From: Smallanthus sonchifolius
Lineage: Eukaryota; Streptophyta; Magnoliopsida; Asterales; Asteraceae
DNA: 64,000 nucleotides
Direction: 5' to 3'
NCBI GenBank assembly: GCA_023525975.1
Contig: CM042046.1
Coordinates: forward strand, 39,525,501 to 39,589,500
Numbering within the stretch: position 1 is the first letter of the stretch; the number at the start of each line of letters is the position of its first letter. The notes under the pieces are model-generated. The model made no database searches and was not told where the DNA came from. It was given only the letters and a program-made list of their open reading frames with translations. Below are positions 1 through 11,090 of this stretch, piece by piece. A program made the translations under genes and the position numbers.

Positions 1-142
1 TAATGTTTGCTTTCAGATTGCTCCATATTATAATATTTTTTGGTATTGCCTTTTAGCCTCCACTAGCTTTGGAATAAAGAATTGTTGTTTTTATTTGTCT
101 AAAGTTTCTCATTATGCCTACTGAAAACAATATGGTTTGTAG

Positions 143-1201
143 AGGCTGGTGATATCAGGCTCAGGGAAGATGTTCGTAATGCTCATGGGTACCAGTACCT
201 TGTTCAGTTTGCATTAGTTCTTTCTAAAGATCACAATTTTGAAACTAGTGAGTCAGCAATTGAGGATGCCTCATCACAAGGTCTCTCACACACTCTGTCT
301 AGGTTGCTGGATGTTCTAGTCAATCTATCTCAAACGGGTCCAACTGATACTAGGTTGACCGGATCAAAGGGTTACCGCAGGAGTCAAACTTTATCTTCTG
401 ACCGCTTTGCGAATGACGGTTGGGAAAAAGACAGTTATAAAGTCAAAGATATCGACGCCATCCAAGTGTTACAAGACATTTGTTTAAAAGCAGACAACAG
501 GGAGCTTCAGGCAGAAGTGCTAAATAGAATGTTCAAGATTTTTTCAAGTCATCTTGCTAATTACATGTTGTGTCAGCAGTTGCGAACTGTGCCCTTATTG
601 ATCTTGAATATGGGTGGATTTCCGCCTTCTTTGCAAGAAATAATCCTTAAGATTCTTGAATATGCAGTGACAGTTGTTAACTGCATACCCGAACAAGAAT
701 TACTTGCTCTTTGCTGCTTATTGCAACAACAAATAACATCTGAATTGAAGCACACTATCTTATCATTCTTTATAAAGTTATTGTCATTTGATCGACAATA
801 CAAAAAGGTCTTGAGGGAAGTCGGTGTGTTGGAAGTTCTGTTAGATGATCTCAAGCAGCACAAGTTTCTATTGGGCCCCGAGGATAATGGTAAAATTGAT
901 GATTTAGAAAGGAAGTCAAACTCAAGCAACTTTAAGAAACATTTAGACAGTAAAAATGCAATTATTTCATCTCCAAAGTTTTTGGATTCTGGTTTTGGAA
1001 AGTTCTCTTTTTGAATCCGAAGGCACAGTCTCGGTTTCTTGGGATTGTTTGTTTTATTTATTGAAGAAAGCAGAACATAATCAAGTAACGTTTCGTTCTA
1101 CTAATGGTGTAAACACTGCTCTTCCTTTTTTGGTGTCTGATATTCACCGCCCTGGCGTTTTGCGTGTGTTATCATGCTTAATTATTGAAGATTATGCTCA
1201 A
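143..1201 (+). pseudogene. SPI pseudogene exon 1 (armadillo-like region)
   Basis: The exon opens after an AG at 141-142 and reads EAGDIRLREDVRNAHGYQYL, then a helical armadillo-like stretch. The reading frame changes near 1006-1010, where GKF is followed by a stop in one frame and by LFESEGTVSVSWDC in another. This is a 2-nt loss or 1-nt gain. The exon closes with ...IIEDYAQ before a weak donor GTTGAC at 1202. The intron 1202-1939 follows. Confidence 0.85.
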
Positions 1202-1372
1202 GTTGACCAAATTTTATATTTTCTTATTGTTTTGTTTTAGACATTTGACTTTTTAAGCTTCTATAATCATTACTAAATTTGGGTCTTACATGAAATGACC
1301 ATATGCCTGTACTATTAAGGGTTATTACAAAACCTAGTGTATCTGGGCGCCCATACTATTGAGGGTTAACGG

Positions 1373-1515
1373 CATAAAAAGTAACCAACTTTGGTCCAAT
1401 TTAATATTATAGTCAGGTAACATAATTTTTCTGCACAGAAAAATCCCCAAACTTATTATGATTAATTTTTGATAAAAACCCTAAAGTTCCAATGAAAACA
1501 TGGTTACTTTTTATG
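1373..1515. repeat. MITE-like element, TIR CATAAAAAGTAACCA, copy 1
   Basis: The element opens with CATAAAAAGTAACCAACTTT and closes with the inverse of its first 15 or so bases (TGGTTACTTTTTATG). It lies in intron 1 of the BEACH pseudogene. A second, longer copy with the same ends lies at 8761-9053. No clear target duplication is visible. Confidence 0.55.
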
Positions 1516-1939
1516 TTGTTTTTGTTTTGATGTGCTGCTATCAAGATTGAAGATTACTTTAAATCAAATTCTGAAAGCTTGAGGTTTCTTATGGGGCGAA
1601 CATAGTTTCCTGAAAAGGAAATTGAACCCATGTTGGTTACCTTTTCTATGCAGTTAAGCCTACTACTAATTGCAAAGTTTTAGTTATTTGTAAATTTCAC
1701 GTGAGGTTGAAATATAAGTTGATTTTCAAGTTGAAAAGAAGTGCCTTACTAGAAATCCAAAGTCGTAACCCTTTTTGAGTGTTAAATGAGTTTTCACATG
1801 CTTTATATTATGTAAAATTTTATGTTCTTTCTTTTTTCAACTTCTAACTAACCAGATTTATCATACATTTGTGTGCTTGTGATTTGTGGATCATTGAAGT
1901 TGAAGTACCAAAATTTACCCACAATTCTGTATTCATTAG

Positions 1940-2627
1940 GTTCATTCCGAGGAACTGGGCTCACTGGTTGAAATTTCAAAGAGTGGGATGGTAACCAGTG
2001 CTTTAGGATCTCAATATGATCTTCACGATGATGCAAAGTGTGATGTTTTTGGAGCAATATGGCGGGTCTTAGGAGCTAATACATCTGCTCAAAGAGTATT
2101 TGGTGAAGCCACTGGGTTTTCTCTTCTCTTAACAACACTTCATAGATTCCAGGGAGATAAAGGGCAGCTCCATTCGTCTCTTTTAACCGTTTACATGAAA
2201 GTTTTCACATACTTACTGCGTGTAACAACAGCTGGGGTGTGCAAAAATGCTGTTAATAGGGAAAAGTTGAACTCAATTCTCTCTTCTCACAGTTTCTATG
2301 ATCTTTTATCAGAGTCTGGCTTGATTTCTGTGGAGTGTGAAAGGCAAGTAATGCAGCTGCTTTTTGAACTTGCACTCGAGATTGTACTCCCTCCTTTTTC
2401 GACCCCCGAAACAAATGTTGTTGGAAATTTGTCTGCTAGTATCCCTATAATTACTCAATCAGTCTCGTTTTCTCCTGATAAGGAGAGAATTTATATTGCT
2501 GGTGCACTTAGAGCTTTGATTCGTTCATTGTTGCTCTTTAGTCCAAAACTGCAGCTCGAGTTGCTGAAACTTATTGAAGAGCTTACTCATGCTGGCCCTT
2601 ATAATCAAGAAAACCTGACATCTGCAG
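1940..2627 (+). pseudogene. SPI pseudogene exon 2 (armadillo-like region)
   Basis: The exon starts after TTAG at 1936-1939 and is open throughout, from VHSEELGSLVEISKSGMV to NQENLTSAG. It ends at the donor GCAG|GTAGCT. Phase matches exon 1 and exon 3, so this exon alone carries no lesion. Confidence 0.88.
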
Positions 2628-2670
2628 GTAGCTAACTCCCTTTACATATGTGGCATGTGCTCTTAGAAGT

Positions 2671-3148
2671 AGCGGTGGCAAAATGGCTGGTTCGGTAAAG
2701 GTCAAAATGGGTTTGATTCAAAAAGACATTTTTTAGTATTGCTTGAAGTGGTTCGGGTTGACCTGAAACGCTTTTTGTCCAAAACTAATATACTCCCTCT
2801 ATCCCAAAGTTATTGTCCATAAAATTATTGTCAACTAAAAGTTGCATTATTTACATCTTAAATTGTGTTGCTATTTTGGGACAATGGGAGCATTTTTTTT
2901 CATAAGTTATTAGCGTGTCAAATATGATTACAAACTTTATTTTATTCCAATGATAATCTAATGCTTTGAATAATACGATTTAGGATGTTTCATACATTAA
3001 AATGCATTTTGGGCGACTTTGACTTGCTCGAACCATTTGAGTTGTTTCTTTTTAAGCTAATCCTTTTTTTTTAACTACTTTGATGTGTTGGATATAAAAC
3101 ATAACTTGAATTGACCTATTCATAAGTGGGTAAAAAATCCCACTTCTA
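2671..3148. repeat. Intronic TIR element of the AGAGGTGGCAAA family (degenerate copy)
   Basis: The left end reads AGCGGTGGCAAAATGG. The right end carries CATAAGTGGGT followed by a degenerate inverse of the left end (CCCACTTCT). The inside is AT-rich with scattered GGTCAAA and TTGACC motifs, the hallmark of the family seen in many introns of this window. A small Stowaway-like MITE is nested inside at 2793-2890. Confidence 0.5.
2793..2890. repeat. Stowaway-like MITE (Tc1/mariner type)
   Basis: The ends are CTCCCTCTATCCCAAAG and an approximate inverse, TTTTGGGACAATGGGAG, which resemble the CTCCCTCNGTCCC ends of plant Stowaway elements. TA precedes the left end; the right flank is CA, so the duplication is not perfect. 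Confidence 0.5.
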
Positions 3149-3226
3149 TTTGGTATCAACTCTTATCTAATTTTTGCCATGTCTTTTGTTCAGGCTGTGT
3201 GGAACTTCTTCCGGAGACAATATATC

Positions 3227-3545
3227 TGATACGATTCCTACTCAAACCATCACAAAGCATAAACCGGAGTTGTTACACGTCTATTCTAGAAGGGGGAAGG
3301 AGGAAATGTTAAAAGTGGCTAAAGGCAAATTAGAGGGGGCAGAATGTATTATGGGAAGGGGGTAGTATTAATATTAGTTGCATAAACATTATGGAGCATT
3401 ATTGAGTTTTTTAGTTTGTTAGAGGCTCTGGCATTCACGCCTAGAGAGAGGGAGATGTCCCTGGAATTCCTTGTTTCCTTTTCACCATTGTTATCGAATT
3501 ACCTTCTTCTTATTTTATATTATCATTGTGAATCGTTTCCTAACA
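3227..3545 (+). repeat. 5' LTR of the gypsy element
   Basis: It runs from TGATACGATTCC to CGTTTCCTAACA. Compared with the 3' LTR it lacks 21 bp after TTGTTATC, a loss flanked by an ATC microhomology. Confidence 0.93.
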
Positions 3546-3588
3546 TTGGTCCGACCTGCCTTAGACCTGTCGTTTTCTTTCTTTCACT

Positions 3589-5441
3589 ATGGAAACTCGT
3601 TCTAATCGCTTGGATGTTCAAGAGCAGCAGATTAAGCAGTTGCAATCTGATGTTTCGGAGATGAAGACGACCATGGACTCCTTGGAAATCGATCGGGTGG
3701 AATCCGGCGAATTCCGGACGGTGGTTTTGGGATGGATGAAGCAACAGGAGAAGAAACACGTTGATACCCCCAGTGGTTCTGGTGTCACTTCCGGTGTTCT
3801 GTTTTCGCCACCTGGTGGTAAATCCGGTTTGGGGGAGGGTGGATCTTCCATCGGTCTTCCTTGGGCAGTGAAGAAGATTAAATTGCGTGAGTTTAGCGGT
3901 TTCGATCCACAAGGTTGGATCCAGAAGGCGAAAATCTATTTTGATATCAATGAAACTTCGGATGAGCTCAACTGAGCATGGTGGGGGTAGCCCAGCATTG
4001 GTTCACCGTTCTGACTCAGGTGCGTGAGTTCCTTTCCTGGATCGAATTTCAGGACGAACTCTTGCAACGTTTTAGCGGATTAGAAATCCATAATCCGTAC
4101 GAACAACTTGCAAACATTCATCAATCGGATTCTATTCACGATTATATTGATGATTTTGAATACCTACTATCGTTGGTACCACAGTTACCGGAATCATAGG
4201 CGATGGGGTACTTTGTGGCGGGTTTACGTGATGATGTCAAGAAATGGGTCCGCTTACATCGGCCGCAATCTCGTTTGGATGCGATGTACCTTGCCAAAGA
4301 TGTCGAGGAGATGCTTCGACCAAGTGGGGGCACTGGTTCGTCATCGCGATTCCGATATCTTCACCGTTATGGGCCTTCTTCCTTTTTCCCAGTTAATGGG
4401 CTTCATAATTCGGGCCATAGTGAGCCCAATACTTTGTCCCAGCCCAAGGGGGTGGATAGGGTTTCTGGAAATCGTAGGGATCCTACACGCGCCTTTTCTT
4501 CATCTAAGCCGGAATTCTCACCTTCTTCAGATGCTTTCCATATTTTCAATCGTGATCGCGGGGTTCGCTCTCTTTCCCGTACCGAGTGGGAGGACCGACG
4601 CAAGAAGGGTTTATGTTTTCGGTGTGGACAACAGTATGGCCCCGCTCACAAGTGTCCAGAGGGGAAATTACGTGTATTACTGTTGGGGGATGATGAGTAT
4701 GATCAGCCTGAAGGAGATTTCTGCTCTTTGGACGCAGACCCAACTCCTCAAGAGGAGAAACTTCCCGATTCGCCTACGGGTACGTGTATCTCCCTGGATT
4801 TTGTTGGCATTTTAGCCACTCATGGGGGTGCTCACACATTGAAATTGGAAGGCACCTTATCCGGTATTTCGATCTGCATTCTGGTCGATAGTGGAGCTTC
4901 CCACAATTTTGTTTCTCGCCGTGTCGTTTCGGCTTTGGGGTTACCCTTCTCTGAGTTTGGGGGTATTAAAATCAAGCTAGGCGATGGTCATTTTGTGGTT
5001 GTTTCTGAATGCTGCACGAACATTTCAGTCACAGTGGGTCCTTGCACTTTTATACTCAATGCTTTGGTTATGGATACGGGGGGCATTGATTTCATATTGG
5101 GGATGGAGTGGCTGCAGTCGTTGGGAGAAGTGGTCCACGATTGGCAACAGGCTTGGATGAAGTTTGTGTTTCAAGGTTCTTCGGTCCAATTGCAAGGGGT
5201 GCTCAGGGGTCAAACACCTCCAGCAGCATTACATCAGTGGCTGTCTTGGGAGGGAGATTCTACCAAGGCAATTCTGGTCTTTCATTGGCAGCTCCTATGG
5301 AGGCCTCCCCTCTCTTATCACCGTCCTTATCTTCCAGACATCAGGATGACTTGTCTATCCTTTTCCATCAATATGCTATGGTGTTCCAAGTGCCCTATAC
5401 TTTACCTCCTTCCCGCTCTCATGATCATAGTATCATTTTAA
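3589..5441 (+). pseudogene. Gypsy gag and protease, frame broken
   Basis: Gag starts METRSNRLDVQEQQIKQL about 45 bp after the LTR. The frame breaks at 3973 (stop TGA, then continuation one frame away from 3978). It stops again at 4197 (CAG to TAG in ...LPES|AMGYFVAGL) and resumes from 4203. A zinc-knuckle-like CFRCGQQYGPAHKC lies at 4618-4659, and the protease motif ILVDSGASHNFVS near 4880-4920. Homology to the pol frame shifts to the next open frame near 5285. The order is typical of a chromovirus; the product cannot be made intact. Confidence 0.85.
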
Positions 5442-8281
5442 TGACTAATGACCCAATTTGTGTCCGTCCCTATCGTTATCCTCACGTGCAAAAGACCGAG
5501 ATAGAACGCCAAGTCCATGAGTTGTTGGCTTCGGGTTTGATTCGCCCAAGTAAAAGTGCTTACTCGAGCCCGGTAATTTTGGTCCGTAAGAAGGATAATT
5601 CATGGCGTATGTGTGTCGACTATAGAGCTTTGAATCATGCTACGGTGCCGGATAAGTTTCCTATTCCGGTGGTGGATGAATTGCTTGATGAATTACATGG
5701 GGCTTGTTTCTTTTCTAAGTTGGATTTAAAATCGGGCTACAATCAGATTCGTATGCGGTCTGATAGCATTGAGAAAACCGCGTTTCGCACCCATGACGGC
5801 CACTACGAATACCTCATCATGCCCTTTGGGCTGATGAATGCACCCGCCACCTTTCAAGCAACTATGAATGACATTTTTTGCCCAATGTTGCGCCGTCAAG
5901 TGGTCATTTTTTTCGATGATATTCTGGTATACAGCCCTAGTTGGGAGGCCCATGTGAAAGATTTGGAGATGGTTTTGCGTGTCCTGCATCAACATCAGTT
6001 TATGGTTAATCAACAAAAATGTTCATTTGGTCAATCGTCTATTGATTATTTGGGGCATATCATTGATGGACAAGGGGTGTCAATGGATCCTATGAAAATG
6101 GAAGCGGTTCTCGAGTGGCCTGTCCCAAAAAATCTAAAGGGTTTGCGGGGCTTTTTAGGTCTCACCGGTTATTACCGTAAATTTGTCAAGCATTATGGTC
6201 ACATTGCTCGGCCTCTTACTGATCTAACCAAGAAGGATGCCTTTTTATGGCAACCAATTGCCCAACAAGCTTTTGAGGATCTCAAACAGGCACTGGTCAC
6301 TGCTCCTGTCTTAACCTTACCGAACTTTAAGGAACCATTTGTGGTTGAGTGTGACGCGTCGGGACGAGGCATTGGAGCGGTCTTAATGCAAAACCACAAA
6401 CCTATTGCTTACTTTAGCAAAGCTTTGAGCGATCGTAATCTAGCTAAGTCGGCGTACGAACGTGAAATGATGGCATTAGTCTTGGCGGTCGAGCATTGGC
6501 GTCCATACCTGTTGGGAACTCGTTTCATTGTTTACACGGATCAAAAAAGTTTGAAATTTTTGCTCCAACAGCGGGTCTCTTCCCCGGATCAACAAAATTG
6601 GGTCGCCAAACTCCTCGGGTACAATTTTGATATTCAGTACAAACCGGGCCGAGAGAACCGTGCAGCTGATGCTCTGTCTCGTCGGGCTGATTCGGGAGAA
6701 TTGTTTCAGACTATCTCCGCACCGATTTGGGTACAGGGGGCTCAACTGATCGACGAGGCAAAAAGTGATCCTGAAATTCAAAAGCTGGTGCAAAAATGGT
6801 ATCTATCACCGGATAAATGTCCTGGGTACACGGTGAAACAAGGTGTATTGTATTATCAGAATCGGGTCGTTATCTCTCGTAGCTCTAAATTCCTTCCCGC
6901 CCTCTTACACGAATTTCATACCACGGCTGCGGGAGGTCATTCTGGATTTTATCGTACTTATCGGCGCATTGCAGCTAACTTATATTGGCCCAATATGACA
7001 GCAACGATTAAAGACTTTCTCCGAAAGTGTGACATCTGTCAACGGTGTAAAGCGAGCTCTGTGCTCCCCGGGGGATTACTGCAGCCCTTGGATATTCCTG
7101 AAGTCATTTGGGAGAACCTTTCGATAAACTTTATTTCAAGGTTACCCACGTCACACGGGTATAATGTGATTTTAGTAGTGGTGGATCGATTATCAAAGTA
7201 TTCTCATTTCATTTTATTAAAACACCCTTACACCGCTAAAAGTGTTGCTGAGGTTTTTATTCGAGAGGTCATCCGTCATCATGGGGTGCCAAAGTCAATT
7301 GTGAGTGACCGAGACCCACTGTTTCTGAGCAAATTCTGGCAGGAGATTTTTCGCTCAATGGGTACTCAACTCCACATGAGTTCTGCTTACCACCCGGAAT
7401 CTGATGGGCAAACGGAAGTCATCAATCGGTGTGTGGAAGCCTACCTGCGCTGCTTCGCTGTTGATCAACCGAAAACATGGGCGGTTTGGATTCCCTGGGC
7501 TGAGTTTTGGTATAATTCTACATTTCATGCGTCAACTAATACCACGCAATTTGAAATTGTATATGGTCGTCTCCCTCCGTCGGTTTTTCAATATATTCCC
7601 GGGGAAATTCGGGTCGAATCGGTTGCTCAAGAGCTTCAAGATCGGGATGAAGCTCTGAAACAGCTCAAGTTACATCTCGCTAATGCTCAAAGTTCTATGA
7701 AATCGCAGGCGGATAAGAAACGCAGGGATGTCCACTTCGTGCTCGGCGAATGGGTGTATGTGAAGCTCAAACCTTACCGCCAGCTGTCCGTTAAAAATCG
7801 AATCCATCAGAAGTTGGCGGCTAAGTTTTTTGGCCCATTCCAAATTATAGAAAAACTGGGGCCGGTGGCTTACAAATTACGTCTACCAGTCACGTCCAAA
7901 ATCCACCCCGTCTTCCACGTGTCCTTATTAAAAAAGGCAATTGCGGGTACTGTAGAATCGACCTTACCGCCTGAGCTGGTCATATCTGATAAAGATCCTC
8001 CCGTCCCCATAGCAGTGCTTGCTAACCGTTTACTTCGGGATGGGTCTAATTCCATTGAGCAGTGGTTGGTGCAGTGGCAGGGTCAACCCACAGAAGATGC
8101 GACTTGGGAGGATTCCTCTTGGGTGAAAGGTCAATTTCCTGATCTAAGTCTTGAGGAAAAGACTTCTTTTGAAGGGGGGAGTAGTGATACGATTCCTACT
8201 CAAACCATCACAAAGCATAAACCGGAGTTGTTACACGTCTATTCTAGAAGGGGGAAAGGAGGAAATGTTAAAAGTGGCTAA
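5108..8281 (+). CDS. Gypsy pol: RT, RNase H, integrase, chromodomain
   Basis: This frame is open to 8281; homology starts near 5285, so roughly the first 60 codons are out of register. Reverse transcriptase shows the catalytic VIFFDDILVYS near 5905-5937. RNase H follows with PFVVECDASGRGIGAVLM and YTDQKSL. Integrase has the zinc-binding H-H-C-C (HEFHTTAAGGHSG, CDICQRCK) and a D-D-E core. A chromodomain ends the protein (EQWLVQWQGQPTEDATWED). The stop lies inside the 3' LTR, so coding and LTR overlap by nearly 100 bp. It is intact enough to suggest recent activity. Confidence 0.93.
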   Translation: MAAVVGRSGPRLATGLDEVCVSRFFGPIARGAQGSNTSSSITSVAVLGGRFYQGNSGLSLAAPMEASPLLSPSLSSRHQDDLSILFHQYAMVFQVPYTLPPSRSHDHSIILMTNDPICVRPYRYPHVQKTEIERQVHELLASGLIRPSKSAYSSPVILVRKKDNSWRMCVDYRALNHATVPDKFPIPVVDELLDELHGACFFSKLDLKSGYNQIRMRSDSIEKTAFRTHDGHYEYLIMPFGLMNAPATFQATMNDIFCPMLRRQVVIFFDDILVYSPSWEAHVKDLEMVLRVLHQHQFMVNQQKCSFGQSSIDYLGHIIDGQGVSMDPMKMEAVLEWPVPKNLKGLRGFLGLTGYYRKFVKHYGHIARPLTDLTKKDAFLWQPIAQQAFEDLKQALVTAPVLTLPNFKEPFVVECDASGRGIGAVLMQNHKPIAYFSKALSDRNLAKSAYEREMMALVLAVEHWRPYLLGTRFIVYTDQKSLKFLLQQRVSSPDQQNWVAKLLGYNFDIQYKPGRENRAADALSRRADSGELFQTISAPIWVQGAQLIDEAKSDPEIQKLVQKWYLSPDKCPGYTVKQGVLYYQNRVVISRSSKFLPALLHEFHTTAAGGHSGFYRTYRRIAANLYWPNMTATIKDFLRKCDICQRCKASSVLPGGLLQPLDIPEVIWENLSINFISRLPTSHGYNVILVVVDRLSKYSHFILLKHPYTAKSVAEVFIREVIRHHGVPKSIVSDRDPLFLSKFWQEIFRSMGTQLHMSSAYHPESDGQTEVINRCVEAYLRCFAVDQPKTWAVWIPWAEFWYNSTFHASTNTTQFEIVYGRLPPSVFQYIPGEIRVESVAQELQDRDEALKQLKLHLANAQSSMKSQADKKRRDVHFVLGEWVYVKLKPYRQLSVKNRIHQKLAAKFFGPFQIIEKLGPVAYKLRLPVTSKIHPVFHVSLLKKAIAGTVESTLPPELVISDKDPPVPIAVLANRLLRDGSNSIEQWLVQWQGQPTEDATWEDSSWVKGQFPDLSLEEKTSFEGGSSDTIPTQTITKHKPELLHVYSRRGKGGNVKSG

Positions 8282-8525
8282 AGGCAAATTAGAGGGGGCA
8301 GAATGTATAATGGGAAGGGGGTAGTATTAATATTAGTTGCATAAACATTATGGAGCATTATTGAGTTTGTTAGTTTGTTAGAGGCTCTGGCATTCATGCC
8401 TAGAGAGAGGGAGATATCCCTGGAATTCCTTGTTTCCTTTTCACCATTGTTATCCCTTCCCATATTCAATCAATCGAATTACCTTCTTCTTCTTTTATAT
8501 TATCATTGTGATTCGTTTCCTAACA
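8185..8525 (+). repeat. 3' LTR of the gypsy element
   Basis: It begins TGATACGATTCC after a purine-rich tract GAAGGGGGGAGTAG (the polypurine tract) and ends CCTAACA, followed directly by the duplicated target ATATC. Confidence 0.93.
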
Positions 8526-8760
8526 ATATCCCTTCCTTTCGGGTTCATCCCCTCTACTTTCCCATGCTCTAAAGATTGTTGAAGTACGCGGGGCTTACAA
8601 GTTAGAGTTTTTTATGTCTTTTGAAGTTATATCGCAATTGTTCATTTTTCCGTGAAATATTTTTCCTCAAATCACACACACATACACACACATGTAGTCC
8701 TCATTATCGTTTTTTCTCAAGTAAGTCTTATATAGTGAACTATTTTTTAAAGGCTAATAC

Positions 8761-9053
8761 CATGAAAAGGTAACCAAGCTTTTTTAGGACAAAAAATATC
8801 GTCAAAGTTTTAAAATTTTGATTGAAAGAAACCAACTTTCAAACATTTTGATTTGAGGTGATCTGACCTGGTAACTGGTAAAAATGACGTGGCAACTGAT
8901 TTGTTGGTAACTTTTGACCATGTTGACTTTTTCTTTGACGTGGCATATGGAAACCGGTTATTTTAGATAGTTACCTAAAATTAACAGTTTTGAATCCTTA
9001 ACGGTTTTCTGGCCTAAAATAAGAATCAGCCCAAAGTTGGTTTCCTTTTTATG
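8761..9053. repeat. MITE-like element, TIR CATGAAAAGGTAACCAA, copy 2
   Basis: The left end CATGAAAAGGTAACCAAGCT is the near-inverse of the right end TTGGTTTCCTTTTTATG. The inside contains GACGTGGCA twice. It lies in the SPI intron 8601-9185 and shares its termini with 1373-1515. Confidence 0.55.
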
Positions 9054-9185
9054 CAAGTAGCCATATTTTAATAACTCAACATGCACAGTTTTTCCACTCA
9101 CAATTGCATGCTTCTTCACTATCTGTAAATCGGAAAGTAGACTGTACTCGTGGACATCCATCTGAGTGTATGTAGGTGGTTTCAG

Positions 9186-10288
9186 GTTGTCAGCAGCAGA
9201 ACTTAGAACGATTATAAGATGTCTTCTGCAAGTGAGACAGAGGAATCCTGGTCATATTCTTGTTAATATGATGGAAAAGATAGTTATTAGGCAAGAAATG
9301 ACTTCAGAAAATGTTCCTCTCGCACCCTTTGTAGAGATGGATATGAGAAAAGTTGGTTATGCATCAATACATGTGTCATTAGGGGAGAGAGTATGGCCCC
9401 CTGCTGCAGGTTATTCGTTTGTTTGTTGGTTTCAGTATCGTAATTTCTTGAAATCAAACACGAAAGATACAGAACCTTCCAAATCCGTATTTTCTAGAAG
9501 AAATACAACAACCACCACGGGCCCACAAGTTCTACGCATATTCTCAGTTGGTGCTACAGATGGTGGTGATACATTCTATGCAGAACTTCGTCTTCAAGAT
9601 GATGGAACTTTGACCCTTGCAACCTGCAATTCTTCTTTGACCTTTTCAGGGTTAGACTTAAATGAAGACCAATGGCATCATCTTGCAGTGGTTCATAGCA
9701 AACCGAATGCCTTGGCGGGATTATTTCAAGCTAGTGTCGCACATGTTTTTCTTAATGGGAAGCTTAGACACACGGGAAGACTAGGATATTCTCCATCTCC
9801 AATTGGCAAGTCTCTGCAGGTAATCATCGGCACACCAATAACTTGTGCACGCATCAGTGACATGTCCTGGACACTACGGTCGTGCTATCTTTTTGAAGAA
9901 GTATTGACAGCAGGTTCCATTTGTTTTATGTATATTCTGGACAGAGGGTATAGGGGTCTTTTTCAAGACACGAATATTTTGCAGTTTGTTCCTAACCAGG
10001 CTTGTCGTGGGGGTAGTAAGGCCATTTTAGATTCTTTAGAAACGGATTTGGCTTTGACATCTAATAGTCAGAGGGGTGAGAGTGGTAATAAGCAAGGAAA
10101 CCCTAGGACTGATCGTAGTGGAATGGTCTGGGATTTTGAAAGATTAGGGTACCTGTCCTCGCAGCTTTCTGGCAGGAAACTTATATTTGCATTTGATGGG
10201 ACATCTACAGAAGCATTTCCAGCTTCCGGAACTTTGTCAATGCTCAATTTAGTTGATCCATTGTCAGCTGCTGCTTCCCCTATTGGAG
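9186..10288 (+). pseudogene. SPI pseudogene exon 4 (concanavalin-like domain)
   Basis: The exon is open from LSAAELRTIIRCLL to DPLSAAASPIGG, with no lesion. It carries the lectin-like beta-sandwich found upstream of the BEACH module: PPAAGYSFVCWFQYRN, then WHHLAVVHSKPNALAGLF, NGKLRHTGRLGYSPSPIGK and CFMYILDRGYRGLFQDT. The acceptor is TTTCAG at 9185 and the donor GAG|GTCTGT at 10289. It joins exon 5 in phase. Confidence 0.92.
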
Positions 10289-11090
10289 GTCTGTCTGTTA
10301 TGAATTTGTGACTAATATAAAAAATCTGTATTATGTGAGTAAAGGTAATTTTGATCTATTTACTTATTAATGGGTCAATATGGGTAATGGTTTATCCATA
10401 ATGGGTCAACCAAACTTGTTTCGATATGCACTAAGAACTATCTGTTAATAACCTGAACTCATTTGGACCTGTTACCCAATGTTCTTGTTCTGCCACCTCT
10501 ACATATAATCTACTTGGGTGATCGTCCTAGTCATTATTCATTTTCTTATAAATAGTCCTTGTGTTTCTTTTATTTTTTGTGGGGGGTGGGTGGGGTTGGT
10601 GTTGTGAAGCAATTGGCATATGCTAAAGCTACTCATATGTTACCTGAAGGTCAAGGATAGAGGTGGCTGTTTCGTCCTTTTTTACTTAAGATGGGTTGAT
10701 TTGAGGTTCATTTATCTCTAACTGGCCAAATGGTAAAATTAAAAGACTTAGCTAATGAGTAAACATGCAAATGGGTCGAAAGTCGCCCAAAGTGTATTTA
10801 TACATCTATAACATTCTAGATCGCCTTATTTTAAAAAAATAGATTGTCAGTTTAATAATCTCCTTTCTATTAAATCATATTTAATACATTAATTATCTGG
10901 AGTTTTTCTAAAATGGACAAAAGGCGTTGGTCAAACTGACTCGACCAGTTGGCGGTCTGCCCGAACTGCCCCTTTTGCTATCTCTACTTATCACGTGTTT
11001 GAATTTTGAATCACATAAACATACCCTTATAATTAATGCTGCTATATTCTCTGTCTGCGGTTTCTAAAGTTCATAAATAATCTTCTCCAG
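10289..11090 (+). other. SPI intron with a TIR-element copy
   Basis: The intron is AT-rich. It contains GGGTCAA-type remnants at about 10360-10500 and a better preserved TIR element at 10658-10986. No coding potential was seen. It ends with TTCTCCAG. Confidence 0.7.
10658..10986. repeat. Intronic TIR element of the AGAGGTGGCAAA family
   Basis: The left end TAGAGGTGGC matches the inverse of the right end GCTATCTCTA, allowing a mismatch. The inside carries GGGTTGA, TGGTCAAA and TCGACC words characteristic of the family. Confidence 0.6.

Larger units (their letters stand above)
3227..8525 (+). mobile_element. Ty3/gypsy chromovirus, full length, inserted in SPI exon 3
   Basis: A 5,299-bp element has TG...CA LTRs of 319 and 341 bp and the target duplication ATATC. 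Order is gag, protease, RT, RNase H, integrase, chromodomain, which places it among the chromoviruses. It is in the same orientation as the host gene. The LTRs differ at about six positions plus a 1-bp and a 21-bp indel, suggesting a fairly recent insertion. Gag is broken while the RT-to-chromodomain frame is fully open. The base run after the 5' LTR starts TTGGT but then departs from the usual initiator-Met primer site. Confidence 0.96.
3194..8600 (+). pseudogene. SPI pseudogene exon 3, split by a gypsy element
   Basis: The exon begins after TTCAG at 3193 with GCVELLPETIY. After 33 bases it is broken by the element at 3227-8525. It resumes at 8531 with PFLSGSSPLLSHALKIVEV and ends at 8600 before GTTAGA. 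Removing the element and one copy of the 5-bp duplication ATATC (3222-3226 and 8526-8530) restores an uninterrupted exon of the expected wording, which fixes the insertion point to the base. Confidence 0.92.

Noticed and set aside
4142..7658. Several long open frames opposite or beside the gypsy pol gene
   Set aside because: They are shadows of the gag-pol reading frames.
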